Shown: positions 1-8,595 of the stretch, piece after piece
Layout of the letters: every line of letters starts with the position of its first letter
How positions within the stretch are numbered: the first letter of the stretch is position 1
NCBI GenBank assembly: GCA_001664505.1
Contig: CP011806.1
Location: 2,783,263-2,847,262 of the forward strand
Source of the DNA: Acidobacteria bacterium Mor1
GTDB lineage: Bacteria > Acidobacteriota > Polarisedimenticolia > Polarisedimenticolales > Polarisedimenticolaceae
Length of the DNA stretch: 64,000 bases
Reading direction: 5' to 3'
Made by a program: the position numbers and the translations under genes
Notes under the pieces: model-generated
The model's database searches: none
What the model was told of the DNA's origin: nothing
Seen by the model: only the letters and a program-made list of their open reading frames with translations

Positions 1-340
1 GCTGTTCTTCGGCGTCGAGACTCCCCTGCTTGCGGAAGTAGTCGTGGTACTGCTGCCCCTTCTCGATCCGCGAGTAGTAGAAGTAGCCGTCGATCGGTAC
101 CGGCACCGACTCGTCGGTCTCCTTGGTCCGGGCCTTCATCTCCTCGAACAGGGTCTTCTGCAGGCCCTTGGTGTGGGCCAGCATCGCCTCGGTGTAGGCG
201 TTCTCCGCCTCGAGATAGGCGGTCACCTCCGGAGCGTCGCGTTCGCGCATCCAATGGTAGGGATCTTCATAGGTTTCGCCGTGGCGCTCCTCGCGATGGG
301 GCTTCCGTTCGGCGATCGGGGGACGGGCGGGCTCGGACAT
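1..340 (-). CDS. ptrB: Oligopeptidase B-like prolyl oligopeptidase (S9A), N-terminal part, runs off window
   Basis: Reading the minus strand from the ATG at 338-340 gives an uninterrupted 113-residue start of a protein: MSEPARPPIAERKPHREERH, then a segment ending in YHWMR and a stretch around AENAYTEAMLAHTKGL. This is the characteristic N-terminus of oligopeptidase B/prolyl oligopeptidase-family serine peptidases, whose beta-propeller begins shortly after with a DGYFYYSRIEKG-type segment, also visible. A strong Shine-Dalgarno (GGAGG, about 6 bases upstream on the minus strand) supports this start. No signal peptide is seen, consistent with a cytosolic enzyme that cleaves short peptides after basic residues. 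The catalytic domain lies outside the window, so activity cannot be judged. The frame continues to base 1. Confidence 0.85.
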   Translation of the reverse strand, partial: MSEPARPPIAERKPHREERHGETYEDPYHWMRERDAPEVTAYLEAENAYTEAMLAHTKGLQKTLFEEMKARTKETDESVPVPIDGYFYYSRIEKGQQYHDYFRKQGSLDAEEQ

Positions 341-468
341 GGACACCTCCGTAGGTTGCGGAAGCTAGTACAGGGCCCGCCCGGCCGCCAGCCGCTCCGT
401 TCCGGCCCCTACGGGGCCGTCGCGGTATACTTCTCTAACGTCAACGACTTCGGACCCTGGAGCACTCG

Positions 469-975
469 ATGAGATTCCTTCCCGTTGCCGCATTCCTGTT
501 GATCCTGGCCCCCGGCCTCGCCGCCCAGGGGAACGCCGAGGCCGAGATCGCGCCGAAGCTCGATTCGCTGCAGCAGTCGATGGACCGGGTCTCCGCTGCC
601 CTCGATGAATTGATCCGGCACCGCCGCGCCGATCTGCTGCTGCGCCGGATGGAGTTGGCTCAACGCAAGATCGAACCCCGGGAGACCGAACTGCTGAAGG
701 CCCAGTCGATGCTGCGCACCGAGCGCAGCGAGGTCGACCGATTGACGATGATGCTGGACGAGATCCGCTCCCAGACCCTTTCGGGGTTGGACATCTCGAA
801 CGAAGAACGGGACATGCAGTCGGAGATCGAGCGGGCCCTGGAACGCAAGAAGCTGCGCGTGGTCGACCAGCAGCGCCTGGTCGATGAGCTGGAACAGAGT
901 GTTGAATCCGAACGCAAGTCGATCCGTGAGCTGGAACGGCGACTCGACGATCTGATGGAGACCCTCAACCTCTAG
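469..975 (+). CDS. Secreted coiled-coil protein of unknown function
   Basis: 168 residues. An N-terminal signal peptide is clear (MRFLPVAAFLLILAPGLAAQ, cleavage near AAQ-GN). The rest, about residues 25-165, is almost entirely charged heptad-like helix rich in Glu, Arg, Leu and Gln, with no glycine or proline breaks to speak of, so a long periplasmic coiled coil is expected. A Shine-Dalgarno CTGGAG lies about 7 bases before the ATG. A TATACT hexamer at 426-431 could be its -10 element. It is followed after 44 bases by the membrane glycosyltransferase gene on the same strand. I do not recognise a named family; YbgF/OmpH-like tethers are possible but not supported by motif. Confidence 0.75.
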   Translation: MRFLPVAAFLLILAPGLAAQGNAEAEIAPKLDSLQQSMDRVSAALDELIRHRRADLLLRRMELAQRKIEPRETELLKAQSMLRTERSEVDRLTMMLDEIRSQTLSGLDISNEERDMQSEIERALERKKLRVVDQQRLVDELEQSVESERKSIRELERRLDDLMETLNL

Positions 976-1019
976 CGGCCCGGGCCAGGCCCGCAACCGC
1001 CACCGAATTCCAAGCCACC

Positions 1020-3464
1020 GTGTCTCGACGCGCTGTCATTCCCGCCGGCCTGTTGATCGCCGGCTTTGCCGTGATGGCGCTGCTGCGGCTCAACGGCTTC
1101 TGCCTGCTCGAACCGGACTCTCCCGACTACCTGTTCACCTCGAAGGCGCTGGCGAACTTCCAGGGCTACACCGAGATCGATCATCCGGCGCAGCCGCCCC
1201 ATGCCTTCCGGCCGCCGGGCCTTCCGCTGCTGTTGGTGCCGTTCTCCCGGCTGTTCCCGCTGCAACCACTGGCGGCCAAGCTGTTCGTCATGGCCAGCGC
1301 CCTAGCCGGCCTCGGGTTGCTTTTCGTCGTCGCGCGCCGGGCGCTCGAGAACTCGGCGGGGGCTCTGGCGGCACTGGCACTGATGGTGACCACCCCCTAC
1401 ACCCTGCTTCACGCCACCGAGATCGTGACCGAGATGCCTTATCTCGCGGCGCTGCTTGCGACCCTGTGGCTGACCATGCGCAGCGAACCACCGGGCCGAG
1501 GCGCGAGGATCGCCATGGCGGTGCTGCTTTCGCTGCTGCCGCTTCTGCGCACCGTCGGCCTGGTCTGGATCGTGGCCCTGGCGCTTTGGAGTCTGCTGGC
1601 CCGCTCGCGCCGCTGGCTCCCGGAGATCGTCGTGGCGCTCGGGGTCAACGCACTGTGGGTGCTGCGCAACCAGCGCACCGGCGCACTGACCTACTTTTCG
1701 GGAATGGTCCACGACTTCGAGACCCTCGGTCTCACCGGCTACCTGGCAAAGGCCGCCGATGCCGCCGGCTACTACGTCTACGCCTGGTTCGACGTGTTGC
1801 TTCCGGGAGTGTTCGAGGGCAAGCCGCTCTACGATCGCTTCCTGTTGACCCCTTCACCGGACCTGGGTGGATTATGGGGAATCGGCTGGGCGTTCGCCGC
1901 GGTGATCACCACCCTTGCCGTTGCGGGTTGTCTGCACCGGCGGCAGCGGGACGGCGGTCTGGTGCTGCTCTACGGGCTCGGACTCGTGGCCGCGCTCCTG
2001 GTCTACCCGCCCCGGCACGAACGGCTGATCTGGCCGCTGGTTCCGATGGTCTGGATCTATGCGCCGGTCGGGTTTGCCCTGCTGCAAGGGCGCCTGGCCC
2101 GTGGCAAGGGCGCCGCGAGCGAAAAGGGGGCCGACGGCGAGACCATGACATCCGCCCAGCGCGCGCCCTATCTCGTTGCGGCAGGCTTCGTCGTGTTGCT
2201 GACCGCGTGGCAATGGGCGCCGACCCTGGGGATGGTCCGTACCAACCTCGACTGGATGCTCGACCGGGACGGCTTCCAGGAGCGCACGCTGCCTCCGATG
2301 TACTACGCCGACTGGCGTGCCGCCGGCGAGTGGCTCGCCGAGCATGCGCCCGACGGTGCGACGGTGCTGACCCGTCATTCGGACATCGGTTTCACCTCGG
2401 GGCTGCCCCAGGACTCGGTGCGCTTCGAGGAGATCTCGCCGACCGATCTACATCGGCGCATCGCCGCGCTGAAGGCGACCTATCTGGCCATGCCGTCTAC
2501 CCTTTGCCGCTGGCTGGCGCCGTCTCACCTGCTGCAAGGGAGCCCGGTCTACAACTTCGAGCCGGTCTACGAGCAAGGAGACGTACTGCTGCTGCAGGTA
2601 CGGCCGAACCGCTCGGGTGAGGAGTCTCCTGTAGTCGCCACCCCCGAGTTGGAGATGGCGCTCGGCCGCTGCATCGATGCCATGGAACGCCTGCCCGAGA
2701 GGCAGGACATCCGCCGGCGCAGCGCGCAGCTTGTCTGGGAGATCCGCGAGAATCCCGACGAGGCACTGAAACTGCTGTCCCCCTTGCAAAACGCAGAAGC
2801 CTGGACCACACGGGGTCAGATCCACCTGGACGCAGGAGAGCCTCGGGAAGCCGCCACGGCTTACGAGCAGGCAGCGAATGCCGCGGGGGCCGGGGAGTTG
2901 GAGCGGACCATCACCCGGGGTCAAGCCCGCGCCGACCGCCTGCTGCAGTTGCAGGAACGTGACCAGGGCGATGCTCTGGCCGAAGAGTTCGAACGCATCC
3001 GCGGGTTCCTCCGGGGAATGCAGTTCCTCTCCGCAGGCCTGGCCCTCAAGCGAATGCTGCCCTACGGCGAATGGGAAGAGCTGCACGAGGACAACGTCGC
3101 GGACGACCCGCTACCGGCGGAACTTCGGCCCACCAGGGACCTTCTTCTCGGCGAGTGGTACGAACGGACGGGCCAACTCCGGCTCGCGGAGAGAGCCTAC
3201 GCCCGCAGCGCCGCAGCAGGCGACAGGAATGCTCAGGCACTGGGGCAGCGGCTGGAGCAGGAGTTGCGGCTCCGTACCAACGATTCGGACAGCCCACCCG
3301 CCGTATGGATCGCCCTGGCGACCGACCTCGCGGGCCGCGGGCATATCGGCCGGGCCCTGCTGCTGCTGGAGCAAGCCGCGGAACGACACCCCGCGTCGGC
3401 CGAGATCCACCGACGGCTCGGTGAGATCCGCGGTTTCTACGGGGTGTCGGCCCAGTTGGACTAG
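1020..3464 (+). CDS. GT-C (GT39/ArnT-like) membrane glycosyltransferase with C-terminal TPR-like region
   Basis: 814 residues from a GTG at 1020; no good Shine-Dalgarno is visible but the start sits just ahead of the first membrane segment. About ten hydrophobic helices occupy residues 8-395. The first periplasmic loop holds the PDSPDYL and RPPGLPLLLVPFSRLF motifs typical of dolichyl-phosphate-mannose/ArnT-type GT-C transferases, where the Asp is the catalytic base. A soluble domain follows (about 400-540), then helical TPR-like repeats (about 550-814, e.g. AATAYEQAANAAG and LLLEQAAERHP). The likely role is transfer of a sugar from a polyprenyl-phosphate carrier at the outer face of the inner membrane; the acceptor is unknown. 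The 3' end overlaps the convergent gene by four bases (shared CTAG). Confidence 0.75.
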   Translation: MSRRAVIPAGLLIAGFAVMALLRLNGFCLLEPDSPDYLFTSKALANFQGYTEIDHPAQPPHAFRPPGLPLLLVPFSRLFPLQPLAAKLFVMASALAGLGLLFVVARRALENSAGALAALALMVTTPYTLLHATEIVTEMPYLAALLATLWLTMRSEPPGRGARIAMAVLLSLLPLLRTVGLVWIVALALWSLLARSRRWLPEIVVALGVNALWVLRNQRTGALTYFSGMVHDFETLGLTGYLAKAADAAGYYVYAWFDVLLPGVFEGKPLYDRFLLTPSPDLGGLWGIGWAFAAVITTLAVAGCLHRRQRDGGLVLLYGLGLVAALLVYPPRHERLIWPLVPMVWIYAPVGFALLQGRLARGKGAASEKGADGETMTSAQRAPYLVAAGFVVLLTAWQWAPTLGMVRTNLDWMLDRDGFQERTLPPMYYADWRAAGEWLAEHAPDGATVLTRHSDIGFTSGLPQDSVRFEEISPTDLHRRIAALKATYLAMPSTLCRWLAPSHLLQGSPVYNFEPVYEQGDVLLLQVRPNRSGEESPVVATPELEMALGRCIDAMERLPERQDIRRRSAQLVWEIRENPDEALKLLSPLQNAEAWTTRGQIHLDAGEPREAATAYEQAANAAGAGELERTITRGQARADRLLQLQERDQGDALAEEFERIRGFLRGMQFLSAGLALKRMLPYGEWEELHEDNVADDPLPAELRPTRDLLLGEWYERTGQLRLAERAYARSAAAGDRNAQALGQRLEQELRLRTNDSDSPPAVWIALATDLAGRGHIGRALLLLEQAAERHPASAEIHRRLGEIRGFYGVSAQLD

Positions 3465-5029
3465 GGACAGGTTCCGGTTCCGATCACCGCATCCCACAGC
3501 GCCCGCCGCGCCGGCAGGAACACCGTGCGCAGCGCCGGGGAGAGCACCCCGTACTCGTTGATGTGCTGGAACTGGTTGGGGAGCGGCCGCGCCATGCCCC
3601 CGCCCAGATCGTCCTGGACGATCGGCAGGGTATGGCAACCTGCACAGGTGAGCGCCGTTACCCGGTCGAAGATGTTCTCGGCGTCGAGGCCGAAGGGCTG
3701 CGCCACCTGATCGACGTCGTCAATCAATCCCTGGTTCCGCGGCCCCTGCACACCGCCGCTGACCCACTGCCAGGCGCTGGCCGCACCCTGCAGCTCCGCC
3801 TCGCTGATTGCCCCGTGGTAGGCGGGGTCGCCGAGGGTCTCGAGAGACAGGCCGGTGAAGGCGGGCGCCGCGAGACCGGTCGGGCTGACCGCATCGATCA
3901 CCGCCTGTTCGATGCCGGGAGCGATCATCGGATCGTTGAGGGCGGGAAGGTGCGTCGAGCCGGTCACCGGCACCTGCTCGATACGGGCCTCGCCTGCACG
4001 CCCGAGGTCGGTCTTGAACGAGCGGAAGGCCCAGGTGCCCTGGGTCCCGCCCCAGAACGTCGAGGTGCGGATCTCGCCAATGCCCTTGCGGTAGTGGGCA
4101 AAGTCGACGGCCGGGGGCACCGAGCCGGCACCGCGCAGGAAGATCTCGCCGAGCAGCCGCGGCTGATCCGCCGCAGGGCAATCGAGATCGTTCCAGGCTT
4201 CGTAGAGATCGGCGCAGCCGGCGCGCCCCATCTGGGGCGCCGGGTTCGGCACATCCGCTTCGAAGATGATCAGGTTGCGGAAGGCGACATCGTCCAGCCC
4301 GCTGCGGATGGCGTAGAGCAGGCTGAAGCTACCGCAGGAATCGTAGGGCGCCGTGGCGCGGTCGAAACGGTTGATCGCCGCGACCGGGATGTACGACTCG
4401 TCGTTCCCCGGGCCGGCGCCGGTGAACGGATCCGTTCCACCGAGAGCCATCTCCGGCCGGTTGCAGAGGTTCGGAAACCCGTTGAGGGTCGCCGGGCAGC
4501 CGTTGCCTCCGAGGTCCCCCCACCATTGGCGATAGAGCGCCAGCGGATTCGGGTTGGGGTCGCCGCTGGTGACCGCGATCTGTTTCATCACCGTGGCGAA
4601 GTCGAGGCCCGCGCGCTCCAGCACCGTGCCGTCGTGGATGATCATCCGTGGATTGACCGCCGCCGGATCCGCCGTGGAGTCGTAGTAGGCGCAGTCGAGA
4701 CCATCGGCGGTCGGGTCGACACCCGCTGCGGGGAAGGGCGCCGGGATCACGTACGAACCGAAGAGATAGCCGGTCACCGCGATGGCGTCGGAGACGTTCA
4801 GGTTTCCGTCGTCGTTGACATCGGCGGCGTCGAAGCAGGTCAGCGCCTCTCCACCCGGCGCGCCGTTGGCGTACTGCCAGACCGCGATGGCGATCATGTC
4901 CGACATGGTGATCTGCCCGTCGCCGTCGGCGTCGCCGCGCATGAACGTCTGCTGCGCCTGAACCGAGCCCGCCCAGAGCGCGGCGATCAGGACTACGGCC
5001 AAGATCTCGAGTGCGATGCGTCTCTTCAT
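3461..5029 (-). CDS. Secreted dockerin-like protein with C-terminal CxxCH haem-binding motif
   Basis: 522 residues from ATG 5029, chosen over an upstream ATG because it directly begins a signal peptide (MKRRIALEILAVVLIAALWA, cut near VQA-QQ) and has a purine-rich AAAGGGGGAAC upstream. Residues 31-56 and 68-93 are two dockerin-type EF-hand repeats (DADGDGQITMSD and DVNDDGNLNVSD), which bind calcium. A long unassigned region follows. Near the C-terminus C462-A-G-C465-H466 is a single c-type haem attachment motif, and Met or His residues further on could be the distal ligand. The last residues are GTGTCP. Similar architectures occur in planctomycetes and acidobacteria, usually unannotated. No cohesin-like protein is seen nearby, so the dockerin pair probably serves as a calcium-binding fold rather than cellulosome docking. 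Confidence 0.75.
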   Translation of the reverse strand: MKRRIALEILAVVLIAALWAGSVQAQQTFMRGDADGDGQITMSDMIAIAVWQYANGAPGGEALTCFDAADVNDDGNLNVSDAIAVTGYLFGSYVIPAPFPAAGVDPTADGLDCAYYDSTADPAAVNPRMIIHDGTVLERAGLDFATVMKQIAVTSGDPNPNPLALYRQWWGDLGGNGCPATLNGFPNLCNRPEMALGGTDPFTGAGPGNDESYIPVAAINRFDRATAPYDSCGSFSLLYAIRSGLDDVAFRNLIIFEADVPNPAPQMGRAGCADLYEAWNDLDCPAADQPRLLGEIFLRGAGSVPPAVDFAHYRKGIGEIRTSTFWGGTQGTWAFRSFKTDLGRAGEARIEQVPVTGSTHLPALNDPMIAPGIEQAVIDAVSPTGLAAPAFTGLSLETLGDPAYHGAISEAELQGAASAWQWVSGGVQGPRNQGLIDDVDQVAQPFGLDAENIFDRVTALTCAGCHTLPIVQDDLGGGMARPLPNQFQHINEYGVLSPALRTVFLPARRALWDAVIGTGTCP

Positions 5030-5169
5030 GGTTCCCCCTTTCGGCCAGCCACCGGTCGAGGACCGGCGCGCCGGCATTGCGATTCCCCGGCCCGGGGAGC
5101 GCCACGCTCATCCCGAGCGCCCGCAATATGGGGTCATTCCCTTTTTAGATCAACTATTTTTCTCTATTT

Positions 5170-5178
5170 GGATTATAA
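5170..5178 (-). promoter_or_regulatory. Possible -10 element (TATAAT) in an AT-rich island upstream of 3461-5029
   Basis: The 207-base gap between 5030 and 5236 contains an unusually AT-rich island (about 5140-5182). Read on the minus strand, it has a perfect TATAAT at 5172-5177. A matching -35 at 16-18 bases is not obvious, and the leader to the ATG at 5029 would be about 135 nt. The rest of the gap shows nothing else. Confidence 0.3.
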
Positions 5179-5236
5179 CGTGTGAGCCGCAACGCATCCC
5201 GGCACGGCTGTCGGGCCGTGAGATGAGGCGCCTAAG

Positions 5237-7291
5237 TTACTGATTCAGAAGAGCTTCAAGATCGCCGCGCGCTGCAGACCCGGACGGGGCGAGTTGGACC
5301 GCCCGCTGAAGCATCGCCACCCCATCCTCTCGCCGGCCGCTGTCGATCAACAGGCGACCCAGCTCGGCGTGGAGTTCGAAGCTCTCCGGATTGAGTTCGA
5401 CCGCCCTGCGGTAGCTGGCGACCGCCTGCTCCGGCCGGCCGCTGTAGGCCAGAGCCACCCCGAGTCGCCGGTGGATCTCGGCATGGTCCGGCGCATGCTC
5501 CAGCGCCGCTCCGTAGAGTTCGATGGCTCCGTCGAGATCACCCCCTGCGGCGGACAGATCCGCGAGGTTGGTCAGGGCATCGACGTGCCCGGGCTCGGCC
5601 TCGATCGCCTCCCGGTACCGCGCCATCGCCTCGCCGCGATGCCCCTGGGTCTGCATCCGGACGCCGAGGCGATGCAGGCTGTCGGCGCGGAGGCGCCGGA
5701 GCACCGCATCGCCGGGCTTGCGTTCCAGGGCAGCGGCGAAGTGCTCGGCGGCTGCGGCCGGACGCTTCTCCGCCAGCGCGATCTCCCCCATGTAGCGATG
5801 ACCGCCGTAGTAGTCGTCCCGATCGGAGAGCATCCGCTCGGCCCTGGCCCGCGCCTGGTCGAGCTTGCCGTCGAAGATCAGGTGAGGCACCTGATGGTTC
5901 AGCACGTGAAACTCGAGGGTCTCCCGGGGCGTCGGACGCTCGGAGTCCACGGCGAGACGATCGCTTCCGGCACTCCCGGCACCGACGTAGCCCAGCCCGC
6001 GCAATCGCTCGGCGGCCGCAGCGTCACTTACCCCGGTATCCTCGAACTCCCGTTGCCGCGACTCGATGGTCTCGAACAGCGCGTCCCGCATCTCGAAGGT
6101 TCGCACCGCGTCGTCGGGGGCCAGGTTGTGTTCCTCGCCGGGATCGGCGAGCGGGTCGAACAACTCCGGTGGCCGGGACTCGATGTACTTCAGTCGCGGA
6201 CCGCTCCAGGCCAGGTGCGGGTTGCTGCCGTACTTGGTCGCCTCCACCGCCTCGGCGTAGTAGGCCCGTTCCACGGTCGCGGCTTCGGCCTCGGCCTGCA
6301 TTCGCGGCGTCAGGTCGATTCCATCCAGATCCGCGGCTTCCGGCAGCTGGACGTCGAGCATGCTGCAGACCGTCGGAACCAGATCGACCAGACCGACCGG
6401 AGCACCGTCGACCCGGCGCCCCCGGGGAACGCCGGGACCATGGAACACCATCGGCACCCGAATCGCGCCCTCGTAGACGTAGTAGCTGTGGCTCAGCTCG
6501 CCGTGCTCACCCAGCATCTCCCCGTGATCGGAAGTCACGACGAGCAACGTCGACTCGGAGACACCGAGCGCCTCCAACCGCTCCAGCACCCGCCCGATGT
6601 GGGCATCGGTGTAGGCGATCTCCCCGTCGTAGAGATCGTCGGCAAAGCGGGAGGCGTAGGGCTCCGGCGGATCGAACAGTTGATGCGGGTCGTAGTAATG
6701 CAGGAACAGGAAGAAGGGGGTGGCGGCCTCCCGCTGGTCGAGCCATTCGATGGCGGCGTCGCTGACATGTTCCGCCCGGCGTTCGAGAATGCGATCGGAG
6801 CGGCGCGGCGTGTCGAAGCGTGGGTCGAAGGTGTCGAAACCCTGGGCGATGCCGAAGGCCTCGTCCAGGACCAGGGCGCCGACGAATGCCGCCGTATCCC
6901 ATCCGGCCTCGCCGAGAATCTCGGCCAGCGTGCGGTTGTCCCCGGCGAGGATCTCGCCGTTGTCGTGCACACCGTGGTAGGGCGGGATCGTTCCGGTCAA
7001 CATCGAGGCATGAGCCGGCAGGGTCGTCGGCGCCGGCGACAGCGCTCGCTCGAACAACACCCCCTCGGCGGCCAGTGCATCGATGTGGGGAGTGACGTCG
7101 TCGCGGCTGTCGGCGCGGTAGGGGCCGACCCGGTCGGCGCGGCAGGTATCGATGCTGATCAGGACCAGGTTTCGCGGGCCCGCGACCTCCTCGGCCCCGC
7201 CGGAACAACCGGCCAGAAACCCGGCCGCCAGCAGCAAACATGCCGATAGACACCACGGCCTGGCCGCGGCGTCGCGGTAGAGAAGTCGCAT
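5237..7291 (-). CDS. Lipoprotein sulfatase-fold (alkaline phosphatase superfamily) hydrolase with TPRs
   Basis: 684 residues from ATG 7291, chosen because the lipoprotein signal follows at once: a hydrophobic run ending LAAGFLAGC, lipobox LAGC with Cys29. The N-terminal two thirds is a sulfatase-fold domain: SIDTCRADRVGPY (metal ligand D48), PTTLPAHASMLTG (nucleophile region), FLFLHYYDPH, VVTSDHGEMLGEHGELSHSY (metal ligands DH and H) and a typical DPGEEHNLAPDD end. Residues about 430-684 form TPRs (e.g. AMARYREAIEAEPGHVDALTNL and YRRAVELNPESFELHAELGRL). The position occupied by the formylglycine-forming Cys or Ser in true sulfatases is Thr90 here (T-L-P-A-H), so a Thr-nucleophile phospho-hydrolase or transferase is as likely as a sulfatase. 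A paralogue lies at 28026-30164. Confidence 0.8.
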   Translation of the reverse strand: MRLLYRDAAARPWCLSACLLLAAGFLAGCSGGAEEVAGPRNLVLISIDTCRADRVGPYRADSRDDVTPHIDALAAEGVLFERALSPAPTTLPAHASMLTGTIPPYHGVHDNGEILAGDNRTLAEILGEAGWDTAAFVGALVLDEAFGIAQGFDTFDPRFDTPRRSDRILERRAEHVSDAAIEWLDQREAATPFFLFLHYYDPHQLFDPPEPYASRFADDLYDGEIAYTDAHIGRVLERLEALGVSESTLLVVTSDHGEMLGEHGELSHSYYVYEGAIRVPMVFHGPGVPRGRRVDGAPVGLVDLVPTVCSMLDVQLPEAADLDGIDLTPRMQAEAEAATVERAYYAEAVEATKYGSNPHLAWSGPRLKYIESRPPELFDPLADPGEEHNLAPDDAVRTFEMRDALFETIESRQREFEDTGVSDAAAAERLRGLGYVGAGSAGSDRLAVDSERPTPRETLEFHVLNHQVPHLIFDGKLDQARARAERMLSDRDDYYGGHRYMGEIALAEKRPAAAAEHFAAALERKPGDAVLRRLRADSLHRLGVRMQTQGHRGEAMARYREAIEAEPGHVDALTNLADLSAAGGDLDGAIELYGAALEHAPDHAEIHRRLGVALAYSGRPEQAVASYRRAVELNPESFELHAELGRLLIDSGRREDGVAMLQRAVQLAPSGSAARGDLEALLNQ

Positions 7292-7380
7292 CAATGTGCC
7301 CCTCGAGCCCAAAATGACGTTCCGGGCCCTAGTCCTGCGAGTATAACGGCAGCAGAACTCGGATCTTCAGGGGGAAATCG

Positions 7381-8496
7381 ATGAGGACACGGAACCTGCT
7401 CGCCGGCTTCGCGCTGATCTGCCTTCTGGCTGCTCCCGCCCCGGCCCAGCCCAGGATTTCAGAATTCGACGCCACGATCCCGACCTTCGACGTCTCCGGC
7501 CCCCGCACGATCACCGAGAGCGGGATCTACCGGCTGACCCGGGACATCGAATCGAGCGAGACGCCGGCCGTCGTGATCGAGAGCTTCGAGCCCATCGAGG
7601 TGGTGCTCGACCTGAACGGCTTCGAGATCCGCGGGAACGATCTGGCCGGCCCGCTGGACCTGCGAGCCGCCGAAGGCCGCATCCGTGTGATGAACGGCAC
7701 GTTGCAGACCCCGAGGAGGCAAGGCGTCGTCACCGGAGGCCTCGCCAGGTCGCTGGAGTTGACCGACGTCGAGCTGATCGGCGGGGACTACGGGATCGAG
7801 ATGGTCCTCGGCGAGGCCCTGCGTATTCAGCGCAGCCGGATCGCCTCGCATCGCTGCATCTCCGCCAGCGCCCCGGAAGCCTGGCGCCCGGCCTTCGACC
7901 ACAACCTGTTCGAGTGCGCGTGGGTGGGGTTCGATCTGCAGAACAACGTTGGCGGCAGGATCGCGGACAACAGGATCGAGATCGGCCCCGCAACCCATGC
8001 TCCCTTCAATATCCGGAATGGAGACGGCTTGCTGTTCCTGCGCAACACCTGGACCGGAGAACGGAGCCAATGGGCTCAGATCTCGTGCGACAGGATCCAC
8101 ATGGCCGGCAATCGCTTCTTCGGAATGGCCTTCGCCATCCGCGGCGACGGCATCCAGTTCCGAGACAACGAGATCGACACAGACATCTGGCCGGCCCAGC
8201 CTCGAAGCGCCGTCGAGATCCTGGGCGACGACGTCAAGGTGCGCGGGAATCGAGTAGACGCCGGTCCATGGATACCCGGGGTCACGGTGCGGGGCGACCG
8301 GACTCAGGTGTTCGAGAACGACATCGCGGCCATCGACACGCCCGCGCTCCGGTTGTACGGAGTGGACAGCTGGATGCGAAGCAACCGGTTCGTCCGGACA
8401 TCACTGCAGCCGTACCCGTTCCTGACACCCGTGATCCTCGCCGATCCCGACAGCGACCTGGGCGATAACCTCTGCAACGGAGAGCCCTGCTTCTAA
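7381..8496 (+). CDS. Secreted right-handed beta-helix protein, copy 1 of tandem pair
   Basis: 371 residues. A signal peptide (MRTRNLLAGFALICLLAAPA, cut near PAQ-PR) precedes a body of short repeating beta-strand rungs rich in the patterns (I/L)RGN, (V/I)RNN and F-x-x-N-x-(F/I), such as DNRIEIG, LFLRNTW, AGNRFFG, FRDNEID and MRSNRFV, as in pectate-lyase-like or NosD/CASH parallel beta-helices. The conserved start ITESGIYRLTRDIE resembles the capping strand of such solenoids. No catalytic residues of a polysaccharide lyase can be identified, so function is open (adhesin or carbohydrate binding). It ends in CNGEPCF. A GGGGG Shine-Dalgarno sits 8 bases before the ATG and TATAAC at 7342-7347 could be the -10. 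The next gene is a same-length paralogue. Confidence 0.75.
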   Translation: MRTRNLLAGFALICLLAAPAPAQPRISEFDATIPTFDVSGPRTITESGIYRLTRDIESSETPAVVIESFEPIEVVLDLNGFEIRGNDLAGPLDLRAAEGRIRVMNGTLQTPRRQGVVTGGLARSLELTDVELIGGDYGIEMVLGEALRIQRSRIASHRCISASAPEAWRPAFDHNLFECAWVGFDLQNNVGGRIADNRIEIGPATHAPFNIRNGDGLLFLRNTWTGERSQWAQISCDRIHMAGNRFFGMAFAIRGDGIQFRDNEIDTDIWPAQPRSAVEILGDDVKVRGNRVDAGPWIPGVTVRGDRTQVFENDIAAIDTPALRLYGVDSWMRSNRFVRTSLQPYPFLTPVILADPDSDLGDNLCNGEPCF

Positions 8497-8520
8497 CGCG
8501 ATCAACGCAACCCGTCGCGA

Positions 8521-8557
8521 ACACAATTTGACGTAGCCGCGCCTCTGGAGATTGTGT
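8521..8557 (+). promoter_or_regulatory. TTGACG -35-like box within a 7-bp inverted repeat, upstream of beta-helix copy 2
   Basis: ACACAAT at 8521-8527 and ATTGTGT at 8551-8557 are perfect inverted arms separated by 23 bases, and TTGACG lies at 8528-8533 immediately inside the left arm. This could mark a separate, regulated promoter for the second copy, although no good -10 is seen at 16-18 bases. Confidence 0.3.
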
Positions 8558-8595
8558 ACAGAAAGGGAAGCGAAACCATTCAAAGGGGGATCCTG

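Noticed and set aside
3563-5185. 540-codon plus-strand frame antisense to the dockerin/haem protein
   Set aside because: The minus-strand frame has a signal peptide, EF-hands and CxxCH; the plus frame has only Arg/Gly/Ala/Val filler.
5294-7249. 651-codon plus-strand frame antisense to the lipoprotein sulfatase-fold gene
   Set aside because: Same mirror effect; the minus strand carries all catalytic motifs and TPRs.
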